Below, piece by piece: positions 54,263 to 63,685 of a DNA stretch of 64,000 bases. This stretch comes from Streptomyces sp. NBC_00510 (GTDB lineage Bacteria; Actinomycetota; Actinomycetes; Streptomycetales; Streptomycetaceae): positions 2,604,001 to 2,668,000 of the forward strand of contig CP107851.1 of the NCBI GenBank assembly GCA_036013505.1, in the 5' to 3' direction. The position numbers and the translations under genes are program-made. Each line of letters opens with the position of its first letter. Position 1 is the stretch's first letter. The notes under the pieces are model-generated. The model saw nothing but the letters and a program-made list of their open reading frames with translations, did not search any database and was not told the origin of the DNA.

Positions 54263-54600
54263 AAGCCGCGTACCTGTACTCGTTGATGACGCCGCCCAGT
54301 ACTCGGGTGCGGAGTCGGTGCGCGGTCAGGTGGGTCGAGGACGCCGGGTGCCCCTGGGCGAGGGGAGGAAGTCGTCCCCGGGCCTGGTGGGGGCGGTGTG
54401 CGTTGTAGTGGAGGGCGTAGATGTCGAGTACGCGTCGAGCGTGGGCTTCTGACCCTTTCGCAGTGCACGTTCACCCGCGGGGAACGCGGCGCCGTCTTCA
54501 GGGTCTCGATGCCCTCGGCCGCGAAGACTGTGTCGAAGGATTCGGTGTACTTGCCGTCCCGGTCGCGGAGCGGCTGCCCCGTAGGCTACGAGCAGGGGGA
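54263..54600 (-). pseudogene. transposase remnant (rve integrase core, C-terminal part)
   Basis: On the minus strand, pieces in shifting frames read [37 protein letters not shown], a Pro-rich stretch, and the family C terminus [13 protein letters not shown] before a stop near 54263. This is the second half of an IS3/IS481-like transposase with frameshifts. It is like the remnant at 52.55 kb and on the same strand. Confidence 0.7.
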
Positions 54601-54983
54601 TGTGCGACCGCAGAAAGCCGAAGTTCCGGGACTGCTGGGCCAGTCGGGCCAGCTTCGCATTCTGGGTGCCGGGCGAGCCGACCGCACTCATGCTGTGTCA
54701 CCACTTTCCGGGCGGGTGAGCCGCGTAGTATGAGCAGTGCGACTTGATCGCCGTACGAGCCTACTTGGGGATTTCCGAAGTCGGACCGGTTTTTACGCCC
54801 ACCTAAGAGCGGACTTTCCGGGGTGCGGTGGAGGCCGTGGGTATCCCGAGGACTTGAACCTGCGTAAGCCCGTCGCGACGCCAGACGATCAAGCCATACA
54901 AGCCGTCGCTGATACTGGTCGCTCCCCCTTCAGCTCGCGCCGTCGAACATATCCGCAGGTCAACGCCGCACGTACGACCAGCC
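54601..54983. other. stretch without a recognisable gene
   Basis: The 383 bp between the transposase remnant and the next weak frame show no gene, repeat or RNA that I can support. Composition is a little lower in GC than the flanks, as in decayed DNA. Confidence 0.35.
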
Positions 54984-55364
54984 GTGTTTTGTCGCTCCTG
55001 CCCAAAAGTCGAACCTACGGCCAACCGCGTGACCACGTCACACCCGGGGCCCACGCTCTGCCCACGACATCACGGCCGCCGGCCGCCACCGCGGAGCCTC
55101 CCTCGCCCTGCGAACGCCCTTGAGATCGCCGCCGATCGCACGCTCGACACCACCGTACCGGGGCTCGCCCGAGCAACGATGCGGGCCAAGATGCTCTGCC
55201 TGCGCCACTACACGGCGGCGCAGACCGCCCGCCGCGCCAACGCCGTCTGTGCGCACCTCTGCCTGGGGTGCCACTACCACCACTACGAGATCGGCCCCAC
55301 CCGCGACCAGGTGCGTGCCTGGCAAGCAGAGGTCTGCGCACTGGTTCAGATACTGGCCGCATGA
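54984..55364 (+). CDS. possible small hypothetical protein, Cys/His-rich C terminus
   Basis: This is a weak case. The 126-codon frame has an irregular N-terminal half, but its C-terminal 65 residues (ATMRAKMLCLRHYTAAQTAR, CAHLCLGCHYHHYEIGPTRD, QVRAWQAEVCALVQILAA) have natural composition and a cluster of Cys and His that could bind a metal. The start is unclear; ATG 55178 would give 61 residues. No family is recognised, and it may be a remnant. Confidence 0.25.
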   Translation: MFCRSCPKVEPTANRVTTSHPGPTLCPRHHGRRPPPRSLPRPANALEIAADRTLDTTVPGLARATMRAKMLCLRHYTAAQTARRANAVCAHLCLGCHYHHYEIGPTRDQVRAWQAEVCALVQILAA

Positions 55365-56012
55365 CCGGCATGCCCCACCATGTCCGCCCGACGGCCCCAC
55401 CGCAGGCCCGGCAAACGCGAGTTCCGCACCCCTGAACGTAACTGGATCGCGCTGGATGAATCCGACGCCCCGTCGGCCATATCCAGCAAGGGGGACGGCG
55501 CCAGGGCCGGCCCGGAACGAGGCCGCCCCCGGTTGACGTAGGGGTTCGCCGGAATGGGCGCCGCGATGCTGGCGCGGGGCCTAAACGTTGAAGCGGAACT
55601 CCACCACATCCCCGTCCTGCGCACGTCGTCTACTCGTCCCTCCACCCGCGCCTTGCCCCTGGCGCGGGTCTTCGGCCACCGAGCCCGCTCCACCAGGCTC
55701 TCGGCCAACGCAGGACGTCAAATCTGCCGTGCGACATGCCGATAAGGGATGTGTCAGCACCAAGGAGCTCTCTGGCCCCGGCGCCCAGCGGCGCATGCCC
55801 CCAATCCCCATCCGAGCGGCGCTCGAATCCGGACAGCCTCGGGAAGATTCACGTGGACCTCCCCGAGGCGCCTCTCGAGGTGACCGAGCCCGTCGCTGCC
55901 GCCCTTCTGAATTTCCTGCGCGTCCTGGCTGCCGATCCGAGCCTGCCGCGCCCCGAGGCCACGGACAGCGAGGGGGGCGGGCGGCCGCTGGCTCTTCTCG
56001 ACCCTTCGAGAT
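55365..56012. other. decayed region upstream of the recombinase
   Basis: No complete gene is supported in these 648 bp. A plus frame near 55840-56010 reads KIHVDLPEAPLEVTEPVAAA and LLNFLRVLAADPSLPRPEAT, which looks like a genuine short coding stretch just before the recombinase start. Such small genes often precede serine recombinases. Its beginning cannot be placed, so it is not called as a gene. Confidence 0.35.
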
Positions 56013-57796
56013 ATGACAGATCGCCACACAACGCCCGCAACAGAATGCACGCCACACGCACATGGGGTCTCACCGCTCGTGATCCGTTTCGCCTTCGCCG
56101 GACGCTGCTCGACCGAGGACCTGCAAGATCCGGAGGCCTCCAGAAACTGGCAGCTCACCCGCGTCCGAGCCCTGATCGAGCCCGCCGGGGGCCACATCGT
56201 CACCGAGTACTTCGACATCGGCCACAGCCGCTCCCTGCCCTGGCAGCGCCGCCCCCGCGCCAACGCACTCCTTAAGGCCCTCCGCGACCCGCACCGCGGA
56301 TTCGACGCCGTCGTCATCGGCGAGCCGCAGCGCACCTTCTACGGCAACCAGTTCGGCAACACCTTCCCCGTCTTCGTCCACTTCCACATCCCCCTGTGGG
56401 TGCCGGAGGTCGGCGGACCCATCGACCCCGACAACGAAGCCCACGACCTCGTCATGTCCGTCTTCGGCGGCATGAGCAAAGGAGAACGCAACCGCATCAA
56501 AATCCGGGTACGGACCGCCATGAGCTCCCAAGACCAGCTCCAGGGCCGCCACCTCGGCGGACGCCCCCCATACGGGTACCTGCTCGGCGACGCCGGGCCC
56601 CACCCGAATCCGGCGAAGGCCGCGGCCGGACAGCGCATCCACCGGCTGGAACCCGACCCCGCCGCCGCCCCCATCGTGGCGCGGATCTTCCAGATGTACG
56701 TCGGCGGCATAAGCGACAAGGCCATCGCCACCCAACTCACCCGGGAAGGCATCCCCTGCCCCTCCGCCCACGACCCGGCCCGCAACCCCACCGCAAGAAA
56801 ACCGCCTGGCAAGCCGGCGCCGTCCGCGCCATCCTCACCAACCCCCGCTACACCGGCTACGAAATCTGGAACAAGCAGCGCAAGGAAGAGCACCTCTACG
56901 ACGTCGACGACGTCACCCTCGGCCACCGCACCCGCATGACCCACAACCCGGCCGAACAATGGGCATGGTCCAACGAAACCGCTCACCAGGCGCTCGTCAC
57001 CACCCAACTCTTCGACACCGTCAAGACAATCCGTCAGCAGCGCGCCCGCGCGCCGCAGCGCCTCGAACGCCCCGGACGACAACGAGGGCCGGGGCAACGG
57101 GCGTACGCGCTGCGAGGGCGGGTGCGATGTGAGACGTGCGGGCGCAAGATGCAGCCCGCGACGATCCGCCACACGGTCTACTACCGCTGCGAGTTCAAGG
57201 ATTAGGAGCAGTCCCTGCACCCCGGGCTGGATCACCCCCGGACCGTGTACCTGCGGGAGGACGAGGTGTGCCGGGCCCTGGACCGGTGGATCGCGCAAGC
57301 CTTCCTCCCCGACCGGCTCGCCGCCACCCTCACCGCCCTCGCCCACGCCAGCGCGGCAGCGAACGCGGCCGAGACCCTCACCCCGGAGCAGGCGCAAGCC
57401 CGCAAGACGGTCAAGGAATGCGAGCGGCGTCTCGCCCGCTACCAGGCCGCCCTCGAAGCCGGCGCCGACCCCGCCGTCGTCACCCAATGGATCAACCAGG
57501 CACAAGCGGACAAGGAGACAGCACGCACAAAGCTCGACACGCCACCCCCCGCCACCCGAAAGAAGGAAACGCCACTCACAGCCGACCAGATCCGGGAGAT
57601 CACTGAGAGACTCGGAGACATCGCACAACGCATCCATGCCGTCGACGCCGAGAAGAAGGGCCCGCTCTACGAAGCGCTCGGGATCACGATCAGCTACAAA
57701 TATGCAGGTAGGGCCGCGACCGTCAGGTCGAGGCCCTCATCCGCGTATCGCTACAGCGAGTGTCCGAGGGGGGACTTGAACCCCCACGCCCGATAA
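56013..57796 (+). pseudogene. large serine recombinase, frameshifted and with an in-frame TAG
   Basis: These enzymes integrate and excise phages and conjugative elements. ATG 56013 opens VIRFAFAGRCSTEDLQDPEA, with the catalytic Ser in CSTEDLQDP, followed by RRPRANALLKALRDPHRGFD, VMSVFGGMSKGERNRIKIRV and LGGRPPYGYLLGDAGPH. Near 56790 one base is lost and the frame shifts: HRKKTAWQAGAVRAILTNPR continues in another frame. That frame ends at TAG 57203-57205 after YYRCEFKD and goes on in phase with TVYLREDEVCRALDRWIAQA and a coiled-coil tail to 57796. At least two lesions make it non-functional as written. Its 3' end overlaps the tRNA-Leu gene on the other strand. Confidence 0.85.
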
Positions 57797-57845
57797 AGGG
57801 CACTAGCACCTCAAGCTAGCGCGTCTGCCATTCCGCCACCCGGAC
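57761..57845 (-). tRNA. tRNA-Leu (anticodon GAG)
   Basis: The minus strand gives GTCCGGGTGGCGGAATGGCA, an anticodon arm CTAGC-TTGAGGT-GCTAG with anticodon GAG, a long variable arm and a T arm GGGGG-TTCAAGT-CCCCC. It closes with CTCGGAC plus discriminator A. CCA is not encoded. The long variable arm fits tRNA-Leu. The last 36 nt of the decayed recombinase frame run into its 3' end, as if the element once integrated here. Confidence 0.96.
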
Positions 57846-57974
57846 AGGTGATCCGCAGGGCTGGCCCCGCGGCGACAGGCACAACGATACCAAGGATTCG
57901 GGGTGGGTTTCACCTGCGTATCCGCAGGGTGCACAGGGTGCCGGGGCCGTGTGGGCCCCGGCACCGGAGTGGTC

Positions 57975-59519
57975 CTACACAGCCTCGGGCGGCATCAGGT
58001 GGTAGCCGGGGAAGTTCCCCGGGGGGCGTTCGCCCGCGGGGCCGCGCGTGACGGCGCGGACCAGCAGGTCGCCGCCGACGAAGGCGCCGCGCCAGGAGGC
58101 GCCGAGGCCGCCGAAGGGCTCGGCGCGGTCGCCGCGGGACCGGGGCCTGTTGTGGCCGACCTTGAAGGCGCGGATGTCCGGGGCGAGGCGGGCGTAGGTG
58201 TCCTCGTCGTCGGTGGAGAGGGTGGCGACGAGGGCGCCGTCGCCGGCGTTCATGGCGGCCAGCAGTTCCGCCTCGGTGTCGACCAGGACGATCGTGTCGA
58301 CCGGGCCGAAGGGTTCCGCATGGTGCAGCGGGGAGGTGGCGGGCGGGTCGAGGAGGGTGACCGGCGCCAGGTAGGCGGAGGTGTCCTGGCCGGGCAGCAG
58401 GCGGGCGTCGGCGAGGCTGCCGCGGTGGAGCGGGGTGGCGCCGCGGTCGATGGCCTCGGAGACGAGGTCCTCCAGTTCCTTGGCCTTGGCCGCGTTGATC
58501 AGCGGCCCGAAGTCGAGCTCGGGAAGGTCGTCCCCGGGGTCGTCCACGGCGAGCGGGTGGCCCAGGCGCACGGAGCGCACGACGGGCAGGTAGGCGGACA
58601 GGAAGTCGGCCAGGAGTTCGCGCCGCACGACGAAGCGGGGGTAGGCGGTGCGGCGCTGCTTGGCGTAGTCGAAGGTCCCGCGGAGGTGACCGGCCAGGGA
58701 CTCCCAGTCGCTGTAGTCCCACACGCCCCAGGTGTTCAGGCCCTCCTGTCCGATGACATGGCGTAATCCCGGGTCGGTGAGGGCGGCGGCGACCCGGTCG
58801 CCCGCGTCCCGGCCGCCGACGGAGCAGACGCAGCCGATCTCCGGGGCCCGCACCAGCGCCTCGCAGACCTCGTCGCCGCCGCTGACCAGGGTCACCGGTA
58901 CGTCCTCGCGGGCGATGAGCGCGCAGGCGAGGGTGAGGCAGGCCGGGCCCCCGTCGGTGGGGGTCCTGGCGATGGCGGCGTTGCCGGCCAGCGCCTGCAC
59001 GAGCATCGCGTGCACCAGGATGCTCATGGGGTAGTTCCAGCCGGCGATGTTGCCGACCGGGCCGGGCAGCGGGCGGCGCCACTCGACCATGTCGTCGATC
59101 CCGCCGACGTACCAGCGGACTCCGTCGATGGCCCGGTCGACGTCGGCCAGGGCGAGCCGCCAGGGTTTGCCGATCTCCCAGACCAGGAGGAGGGCGAGCA
59201 GCACGCGGTGCTCGGCCAGGGCGTCCAGGGCGGCCGAGACCCGCGCCCTGCGCTCGGGGAGGGGGATCACCCGCCAGGCGCGGTGCTGGTCGAGGGCGGC
59301 GCGGACGGCCTGCCGGGCGGTGTCCACGTCGAGCCGGGGCACCCCGGCGACGGGGGTGCCGTCGACCGGGCTGGTGGCCGGCAGGATCCGGCCGTCGGCC
59401 CGCCAGGCCCCGGCCCACAGGTTGAGCACGCGGTCCTCACGGAACGCCTCGGGGGCGGCCCGCAGGCACCGCCGCCAGGCGTCCGTCCAGGCCGTTCCGG
59501 GTTTGAGGGTGAGGGTCAT
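57975..59519 (-). CDS. aldehyde-dehydrogenase-superfamily protein with Arg at the catalytic Cys position
   Basis: The 514-residue protein has ALDH-fold blocks: GNIAGWNYPMSILVHAMLVQ, ALAGNAAIARTPTDGGPACL, VIGQEGLNTWGVWDYSDWES and LHHAEPFGPVDTIVLVDTEA. Where the nucleophile Cys is expected (GQRCT-like) it reads YAKQRRTAYPRF: codon CGC (Arg) instead of TGC. If correct, ordinary aldehyde oxidation is lost. It is the last gene of the sucC-sucD-carbonic anhydrase unit, overlapping the carbonic anhydrase by ATGA. The substrate in that context may be glyoxylate or another C2 aldehyde, but this is a guess. Confidence 0.85.
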   Translation of the reverse strand: MTLTLKPGTAWTDAWRRCLRAAPEAFREDRVLNLWAGAWRADGRILPATSPVDGTPVAGVPRLDVDTARQAVRAALDQHRAWRVIPLPERRARVSAALDALAEHRVLLALLLVWEIGKPWRLALADVDRAIDGVRWYVGGIDDMVEWRRPLPGPVGNIAGWNYPMSILVHAMLVQALAGNAAIARTPTDGGPACLTLACALIAREDVPVTLVSGGDEVCEALVRAPEIGCVCSVGGRDAGDRVAAALTDPGLRHVIGQEGLNTWGVWDYSDWESLAGHLRGTFDYAKQRRTAYPRFVVRRELLADFLSAYLPVVRSVRLGHPLAVDDPGDDLPELDFGPLINAAKAKELEDLVSEAIDRGATPLHRGSLADARLLPGQDTSAYLAPVTLLDPPATSPLHHAEPFGPVDTIVLVDTEAELLAAMNAGDGALVATLSTDDEDTYARLAPDIRAFKVGHNRPRSRGDRAEPFGGLGASWRGAFVGGDLLVRAVTRGPAGERPPGNFPGYHLMPPEAV

Positions 59520-59968
59520 GGCTGCCCCGCTCGCTCACGGCGGATCTCCCGCAGCGCACCACCACGGGTGTAGAGGAATCCCCGCACCACCTCGGTGTGG
59601 GGCAGCTCCGTGGCGGCGCGGAGGCGGGCCATGCACGCGCGCAGGTCCTGCTCGGGGTCGCCCAGCACCGCGCAGTCCTCGTGGTGCACCAGCACGATCT
59701 CGCGGGTGCCGCCCTGCAGTTGGCTCAGCCGGAGCGAGCGGAGGGTGTCGGGGGTGACGCACCCGCCCGCGTTGCGGATGACGTCGGCGTCGCCCGGCCG
59801 CAGCCCGAACATCGCCTCGACGCCGAGCCGGGCGTCCATGCACGCGACGACGGCGACTCCGGTGCGGGCCCGCGTCCTTGTGAGGTCGATCGGTACGAGT
59901 GCCGCGCCCACGTCGTACCTGCGGGTGAGCAGCTGCTCCACGCCCGCGGCCCCGGTGGGGGCGGTCAC
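59516..59968 (-). CDS. beta-carbonic anhydrase
   Basis: This zinc enzyme interconverts CO2 and bicarbonate. The 150-residue protein has the beta-class zinc ligands Cys43 and Asp45-Arg47 in ACMDARLG, plus His96 and Cys99 in VHHEDC. It is coupled to sucD (GTGA overlap) and to the aldehyde dehydrogenase gene (ATGA overlap). In oxalate breakdown, decarboxylation of oxalyl-CoA releases CO2, which would explain its place here. Confidence 0.92.
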   Translation of the reverse strand: MTAPTGAAGVEQLLTRRYDVGAALVPIDLTRTRARTGVAVVACMDARLGVEAMFGLRPGDADVIRNAGGCVTPDTLRSLRLSQLQGGTREIVLVHHEDCAVLGDPEQDLRACMARLRAATELPHTEVVRGFLYTRGGALREIRRERAGQP

Positions 59969-60840
59969 CGCAGCAGCCCGCGCACGAGCCGCGCGGTCTC
60001 CGAGGGGGTGCTGCCGACCTTGACGCCGGCGGCCTCCAGCGCCTCCTTCTTGGCCTGGGCGGTGCCGGAGGAGCCGGAGACGATGGCGCCGGCGTGGCCC
60101 ATGGTCTTGCCCTCGGGCGCGGTGAAGCCCGCGACGTAGCCGACGACCGGCTTGGTCACCAGGCGGGAGACGTAGGAGGCGGCGCGTTCCTCGGCGTCGC
60201 CGCCGATCTCGCCGATCATGACGATCAGGTCGGTGTCGGGGTCGTCCTGGAAGGCGCGCAGGCAGTCGATGTGGGTGGTGCCGATGACGGGGTCGCCGCC
60301 GATCCCGACGGCGGTGGAGAAGCCGAGGTCGCGCAGCTCGTACATCAGTTGGTAGGTGAGCGTGCCGGACTTCGACACCAGGCCGATGCGGCCGGAGGTG
60401 GTGATGTCGGCCGGGATGATGCCCGCGTTGGACTGTCCGGGGCTGATGAGCCCGGGACAGTTGGGCCCGATGACGCGGGTGCCGGAGGCGACCGCGCGGG
60501 CCCGGAAGGCGACCGTGTCGTGCACGGGGACGCCCTCGGTGATGACGACGACGAGCCCGAGGCCGCCGTCGACGGCCTCGTCGACGGCGGCGCGCACGAA
60601 GGGCGGCGGCACGAAGACGACGCTGACGTCGGCGCCGGTCATGCCGACCGCCTCCTTGACCGAGCCGAAGACCGGGACGGTGCGCCCGTCGAACTCGACC
60701 CTCGTGCCGGCCTTGCGCGGGTTGACGCCGCCGACGACGTCCGTCCCCGAGGCGAGCATGCGGCGGGTGTGCTTCATGCCCTCCGAGCCGGTCATGCCCT
60801 GGACGATCACCTTGCTGTTGCGGTCGAGGAAGATGGCCAT
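59965..60840 (-). CDS. sucD: succinyl-CoA synthetase-type CoA ligase, alpha subunit
   Basis: The 291-residue subunit has the CoA-binding Rossmann start [20 protein letters not shown] and the phospho-histidine loop [20 protein letters not shown]. It also has [20 protein letters not shown], where the NCPG segment contacts CoA. It works with the adjacent beta subunit; TCA-cycle sucCD are normally elsewhere, so this may be a second set dedicated to formate/oxalate or other acyl-CoA conversion. ATG 60840 follows sucC by only 5 nt. A very long open frame on this strand (59965-63231) is an artefact. Confidence 0.94.
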   Translation of the reverse strand: MAIFLDRNSKVIVQGMTGSEGMKHTRRMLASGTDVVGGVNPRKAGTRVEFDGRTVPVFGSVKEAVGMTGADVSVVFVPPPFVRAAVDEAVDGGLGLVVVITEGVPVHDTVAFRARAVASGTRVIGPNCPGLISPGQSNAGIIPADITTSGRIGLVSKSGTLTYQLMYELRDLGFSTAVGIGGDPVIGTTHIDCLRAFQDDPDTDLIVMIGEIGGDAEERAASYVSRLVTKPVVGYVAGFTAPEGKTMGHAGAIVSGSSGTAQAKKEALEAAGVKVGSTPSETARLVRGLLR

Positions 60841-60845
60841 CGCGA

Positions 60846-61985
60846 TCAGCTCCTTGCGGGCTCGGCGGCCCGCGCGGCCGCGCCGTCCATGGTGTCCAGC
60901 TGCTGTACGAGGGGGCCCAGCGCCGCCGCGGCCGCGTCGAGAATGGCCCGGCCGCGCTCGGCGTTGTTGCCGTCGAGGCGGACGACGAGGGGCTTGGTGA
61001 GCTCGACCAGGTCGAGGGCCTGGACGATGCCGTCCGCGACGGCGTCGCAGGCGGTGATGCCGCCGAAGACGTTGACGAGCACGGAGGCGACGTCGGGGTC
61101 GGAGAGGATGACGCCGAGCCCGTCGGCCATGACCTGGGCGGAGGCGCCGCCGCCGATGTCGAGGAAGTTGGCGGGGGCCCCGCCGTGGTGGGCGACCACG
61201 TCGAGGGTGCTCATCACCAGGCCGGCGCCGTTGCCGATGACGCCGACGGTGCCGTCGAGCTTGACGTAGTTGAGGCCCTTGGCGCGGGCGGCGGCCTCCA
61301 GGGGGTCGCCCTCGCCGGGGGTCTCGTACGCCTCGTGGTCGGGGTGGCGGAAGCGGGCGTTGGCGTCGAGGGAGACCTTGCCGTCCAGAGCGAGGACGCG
61401 GCCGTCCGTGGTGCGGACCAGCGGGTTGACCTCGACCAGCAGGGCGTCCTCGGCGGTGAAGACCTCCCACAGTGCGGTCAGCACGGGCACGGTCTCCTCG
61501 GGGAGTCCGGCCGCTTCGGCGATCTGCCGGGCCTTCTCCTCGGTGACGCCCTCGGCGGCGTCGACGGGGACGCGGGCCAGGGCCTGCGGCCGGGTGGCGG
61601 CGACCTCCTCGATGTCCATGCCGCCCTGGGCCGAGGCCATGGCGAGGAAGGTGCGCTCGGCGCGGTCGAGGAGGAAGGAGACGTAGTACTCGTCCTGGAT
61701 GTCGGCGGTCGGCGTCAGCATGACCTTGCCGACCGTGTGGCCCTTGATGTCCAGGCCGAGGATGGCGCGGGCCTTCTCCTGCGCGTCCGCGGGGTCGGAG
61801 GCGAGCTTCACGCCGCCGGCCTTGCCGCGGCCGCCGGTCTTCACCTGGGCCTTCACCACGACCTGCCCGCCGAGGCGTTCGGCCGCGGCCCGGGCCTCGG
61901 CGGGGTCGTCCACCACGTGGGCGGCGAGCACGGGGACGCCGTGCCGCGCGAAGAGCTCCCGTGCTTGGTACTCGAACAGATCCAT
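60846..61985 (-). CDS. sucC: succinyl-CoA synthetase-type CoA ligase, beta subunit
   Basis: The 379-residue beta subunit starts [20 protein letters not shown] and has the ATP-grasp parts [40 protein letters not shown] and [20 protein letters not shown]. The C-terminal flavodoxin-like domain includes [19 protein letters not shown]. It leads the minus-strand operon and is divergent from frc with a palindromic control region of 187 bp between them. The pairing with frc suggests a role in forming or using formyl-CoA, oxalyl-CoA or succinyl-CoA. Confidence 0.94.
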   Translation of the reverse strand: MDLFEYQARELFARHGVPVLAAHVVDDPAEARAAAERLGGQVVVKAQVKTGGRGKAGGVKLASDPADAQEKARAILGLDIKGHTVGKVMLTPTADIQDEYYVSFLLDRAERTFLAMASAQGGMDIEEVAATRPQALARVPVDAAEGVTEEKARQIAEAAGLPEETVPVLTALWEVFTAEDALLVEVNPLVRTTDGRVLALDGKVSLDANARFRHPDHEAYETPGEGDPLEAAARAKGLNYVKLDGTVGVIGNGAGLVMSTLDVVAHHGGAPANFLDIGGGASAQVMADGLGVILSDPDVASVLVNVFGGITACDAVADGIVQALDLVELTKPLVVRLDGNNAERGRAILDAAAAALGPLVQQLDTMDGAAARAAEPARS

Positions 61986-62072
61986 CGTCAAACGCACCTG
62001 CCCTGACTCGGGGTCGAACGATAATCCGGTGCAGACCTCTGGACACCGGGTCGTCCATGCGGGATAAACGTC

Positions 62073-62108
62073 TGCATACAGTATTCGTCGCCTGTATGCA
62101 ATGTACAG
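62073..62108. promoter_or_regulatory. compound inverted repeat between sucC and frc
   Basis: TGCATACAG (62073-62081) and CTGTATGCA (62092-62100) are perfect 9-bp arms with a 10-bp spacer. CTGTA-N7-TACAG (62092-62108) adds a third half-site. TGCATACAGTAT at 62073-62084 matches the site at 132-143 upstream of the left frc copy with one difference. It lies 65-100 nt before the frc start and about 90 nt before sucC, so one regulator can control both directions and the distant frc. Confidence 0.7.
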
Positions 62109-62172
62109 ACCGCGGGGTGGAATCCCGCGTTCGGCCCGCTCGCCGGCCCCCCGACCGGAAGGAACCTTGGTT

Positions 62173-63402
62173 GTGACGAAGGCTTTGGAGGGTGTGCGCG
62201 TCCTGGATATGACGCATGTGCAGTCGGGTCCGTCGGCGACGCAGTTGTTGGCGTGGCTGGGTGCGGACGTGGTGAAGCTGGAGGCTCCGGGTGGTGACAT
62301 CACGCGGCGTCAGTTGCGGGATGTGCCGGGGGTGGACAGCTTGTACTTCACGATGCTGAACGCGAACAAGCGGAGCATCACGCTGAACACCAAGACCCCG
62401 CGCGGGCGGGAGATCCTGACCGAGCTGATCGCGCGCAGTGATGTGATGGTGGAGAACTTCGGGCCGGGTGCGGTGGACCGGATGGGGTTCACCTGGGAGC
62501 GGATCCAGGAGATCAACCCGCGGATCGTGTACGCCTCCATCAAGGGCTTCGGGGAAGGCCCGTACACCGCCTACAAGGCCTACGAGGTGGTCGCGCAGGC
62601 GATGGGCGGGTCGATGGCCACGACCGGCTTCGAGGGCGGTCCGCCCATGGCCACCGGCGCCCAGATCGGCGACTCGGGCACCGGGGTGCACGCGGTGGCC
62701 GGGATCCTGGCCGCCCTCTACCAGCGCACCCACACCGGCCGCGGACAACGCGTCCAGGTCGCCATGCAGCACGCGGTGCTCAACCTGTGCCGCGTCAAAC
62801 TCCGCGACCAGCAACGCCTGGCCCACGGACCGCTGGCGGAGTACCCCAACGAGGACTTCACCGACGAAGTCCCGCGTTCGGGCAACGCCTCCGGCGGCGG
62901 ACAGCCCGGCTGGGCGGTCAAATGCGCCCCCGGCGGCCCCAACGACTACGTCTACGTCATCGTGCAGCCCGTCGGCTGGCAACCCCTGGCCGAACTCATC
63001 GGCCACCCCGAACTGGCCACCGACCCCGAATGGGCCACCCCCGAAGCCCGGCTGCCGAAACTCGCCAAAATGTTCCAGCTCATCGAGGAATGGACCACCA
63101 CCCTGCCCAAATGGCAGGTCCTGGAAGAGCTCAACACCCACAACATCCCGTGCGGGCCCATCCTGTCCACCAAGGAGATCATCGACGACGCCAGCCTCAA
63201 GGCCAACGACATCGTCGTCGAAGTCGACCACCCCGAACGCGGCACCTACACCACCGTCGGCAACCCCCTCAAACTCTCCGACTCACCCACCACCATCCAC
63301 CGCTCACCCCTCCTCGGCGAACACAACCACGACATCTACACCACCGAACTCGGTCTCTCCGCCGAGGAGCTGGGCGCGTTGCGGACCGGCGGGGTGATCT
63401 GA
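62173..63402 (+). CDS. frc: formyl-CoA:oxalate CoA-transferase (class III CoA-transferase)
   Basis: Frc activates oxalate with CoA from formyl-CoA, the first step of oxalate breakdown. The 409-residue protein has the family N terminus [21 protein letters not shown] (shown as [11 protein letters not shown]), KLEAPGGD and [12 protein letters not shown]. The catalytic Asp167 is in [16 protein letters not shown], matching Asp169 of the Oxalobacter enzyme, and the Gly-rich active-site loop is [13 protein letters not shown] 62173 is chosen because GGAAGGAA lies 7-8 nt before it; an ATG at 62101 lacks a ribosome site. It is followed by an OFA-type transporter gene. No oxalyl-CoA decarboxylase is in the window. 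Confidence 0.93.
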   Translation: MTKALEGVRVLDMTHVQSGPSATQLLAWLGADVVKLEAPGGDITRRQLRDVPGVDSLYFTMLNANKRSITLNTKTPRGREILTELIARSDVMVENFGPGAVDRMGFTWERIQEINPRIVYASIKGFGEGPYTAYKAYEVVAQAMGGSMATTGFEGGPPMATGAQIGDSGTGVHAVAGILAALYQRTHTGRGQRVQVAMQHAVLNLCRVKLRDQQRLAHGPLAEYPNEDFTDEVPRSGNASGGGQPGWAVKCAPGGPNDYVYVIVQPVGWQPLAELIGHPELATDPEWATPEARLPKLAKMFQLIEEWTTTLPKWQVLEELNTHNIPCGPILSTKEIIDDASLKANDIVVEVDHPERGTYTTVGNPLKLSDSPTTIHRSPLLGEHNHDIYTTELGLSAEELGALRTGGVI

Positions 63403-63593
63403 CCGATGGCGGACGCCGGGCGGCGCGAGGACGTACGGTCGCACACCACAGAGCAGCCGGTGGCGGTGCTGGGCACCGTCCACCGGTGGGCCGGGGCAGC
63501 GGGGCTGCCCTGACCCGACGCACCACCCGTGACGGGGCCGGGCGCGCGTGAACCGCGCGGACCGGGCCCGCCGCGCAGCACGAAAAGAGCACG

Positions 63594-63641
63594 GGGGCCG
63601 GCACGGGTCGGTCTCCACGGAGACCGACCCGTGCCGGCCCC
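63594..63641. terminator. strong terminator between frc and the transporter gene
   Basis: Two exact 23-nt arms (63594-63616 and 63619-63641) are joined by the dinucleotide AC. It stands 190 nt after the frc stop and 45 nt before the transporter start, so the transporter is probably transcribed from its own promoter or reached by readthrough. The region 63403-63593 contains no supported gene. Confidence 0.8.
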
Positions 63642-63685
63642 AGGTCCAGGGGGCGCTGGCCAGACTCTTTCGAGGCAGGGGAATC

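Noticed and set aside
57203-57205. TAG in the recombinase as a recoded codon
   Set aside because: The same gene also has a frameshift, so general decay explains it.
59965-63231. 1088-codon open frame on the minus strand
   Set aside because: Only its last 291 codons are a gene (sucD). The rest lies antisense to frc and out of frame with sucC and has Arg/Gly/Pro-rich translation; it is an effect of high GC.
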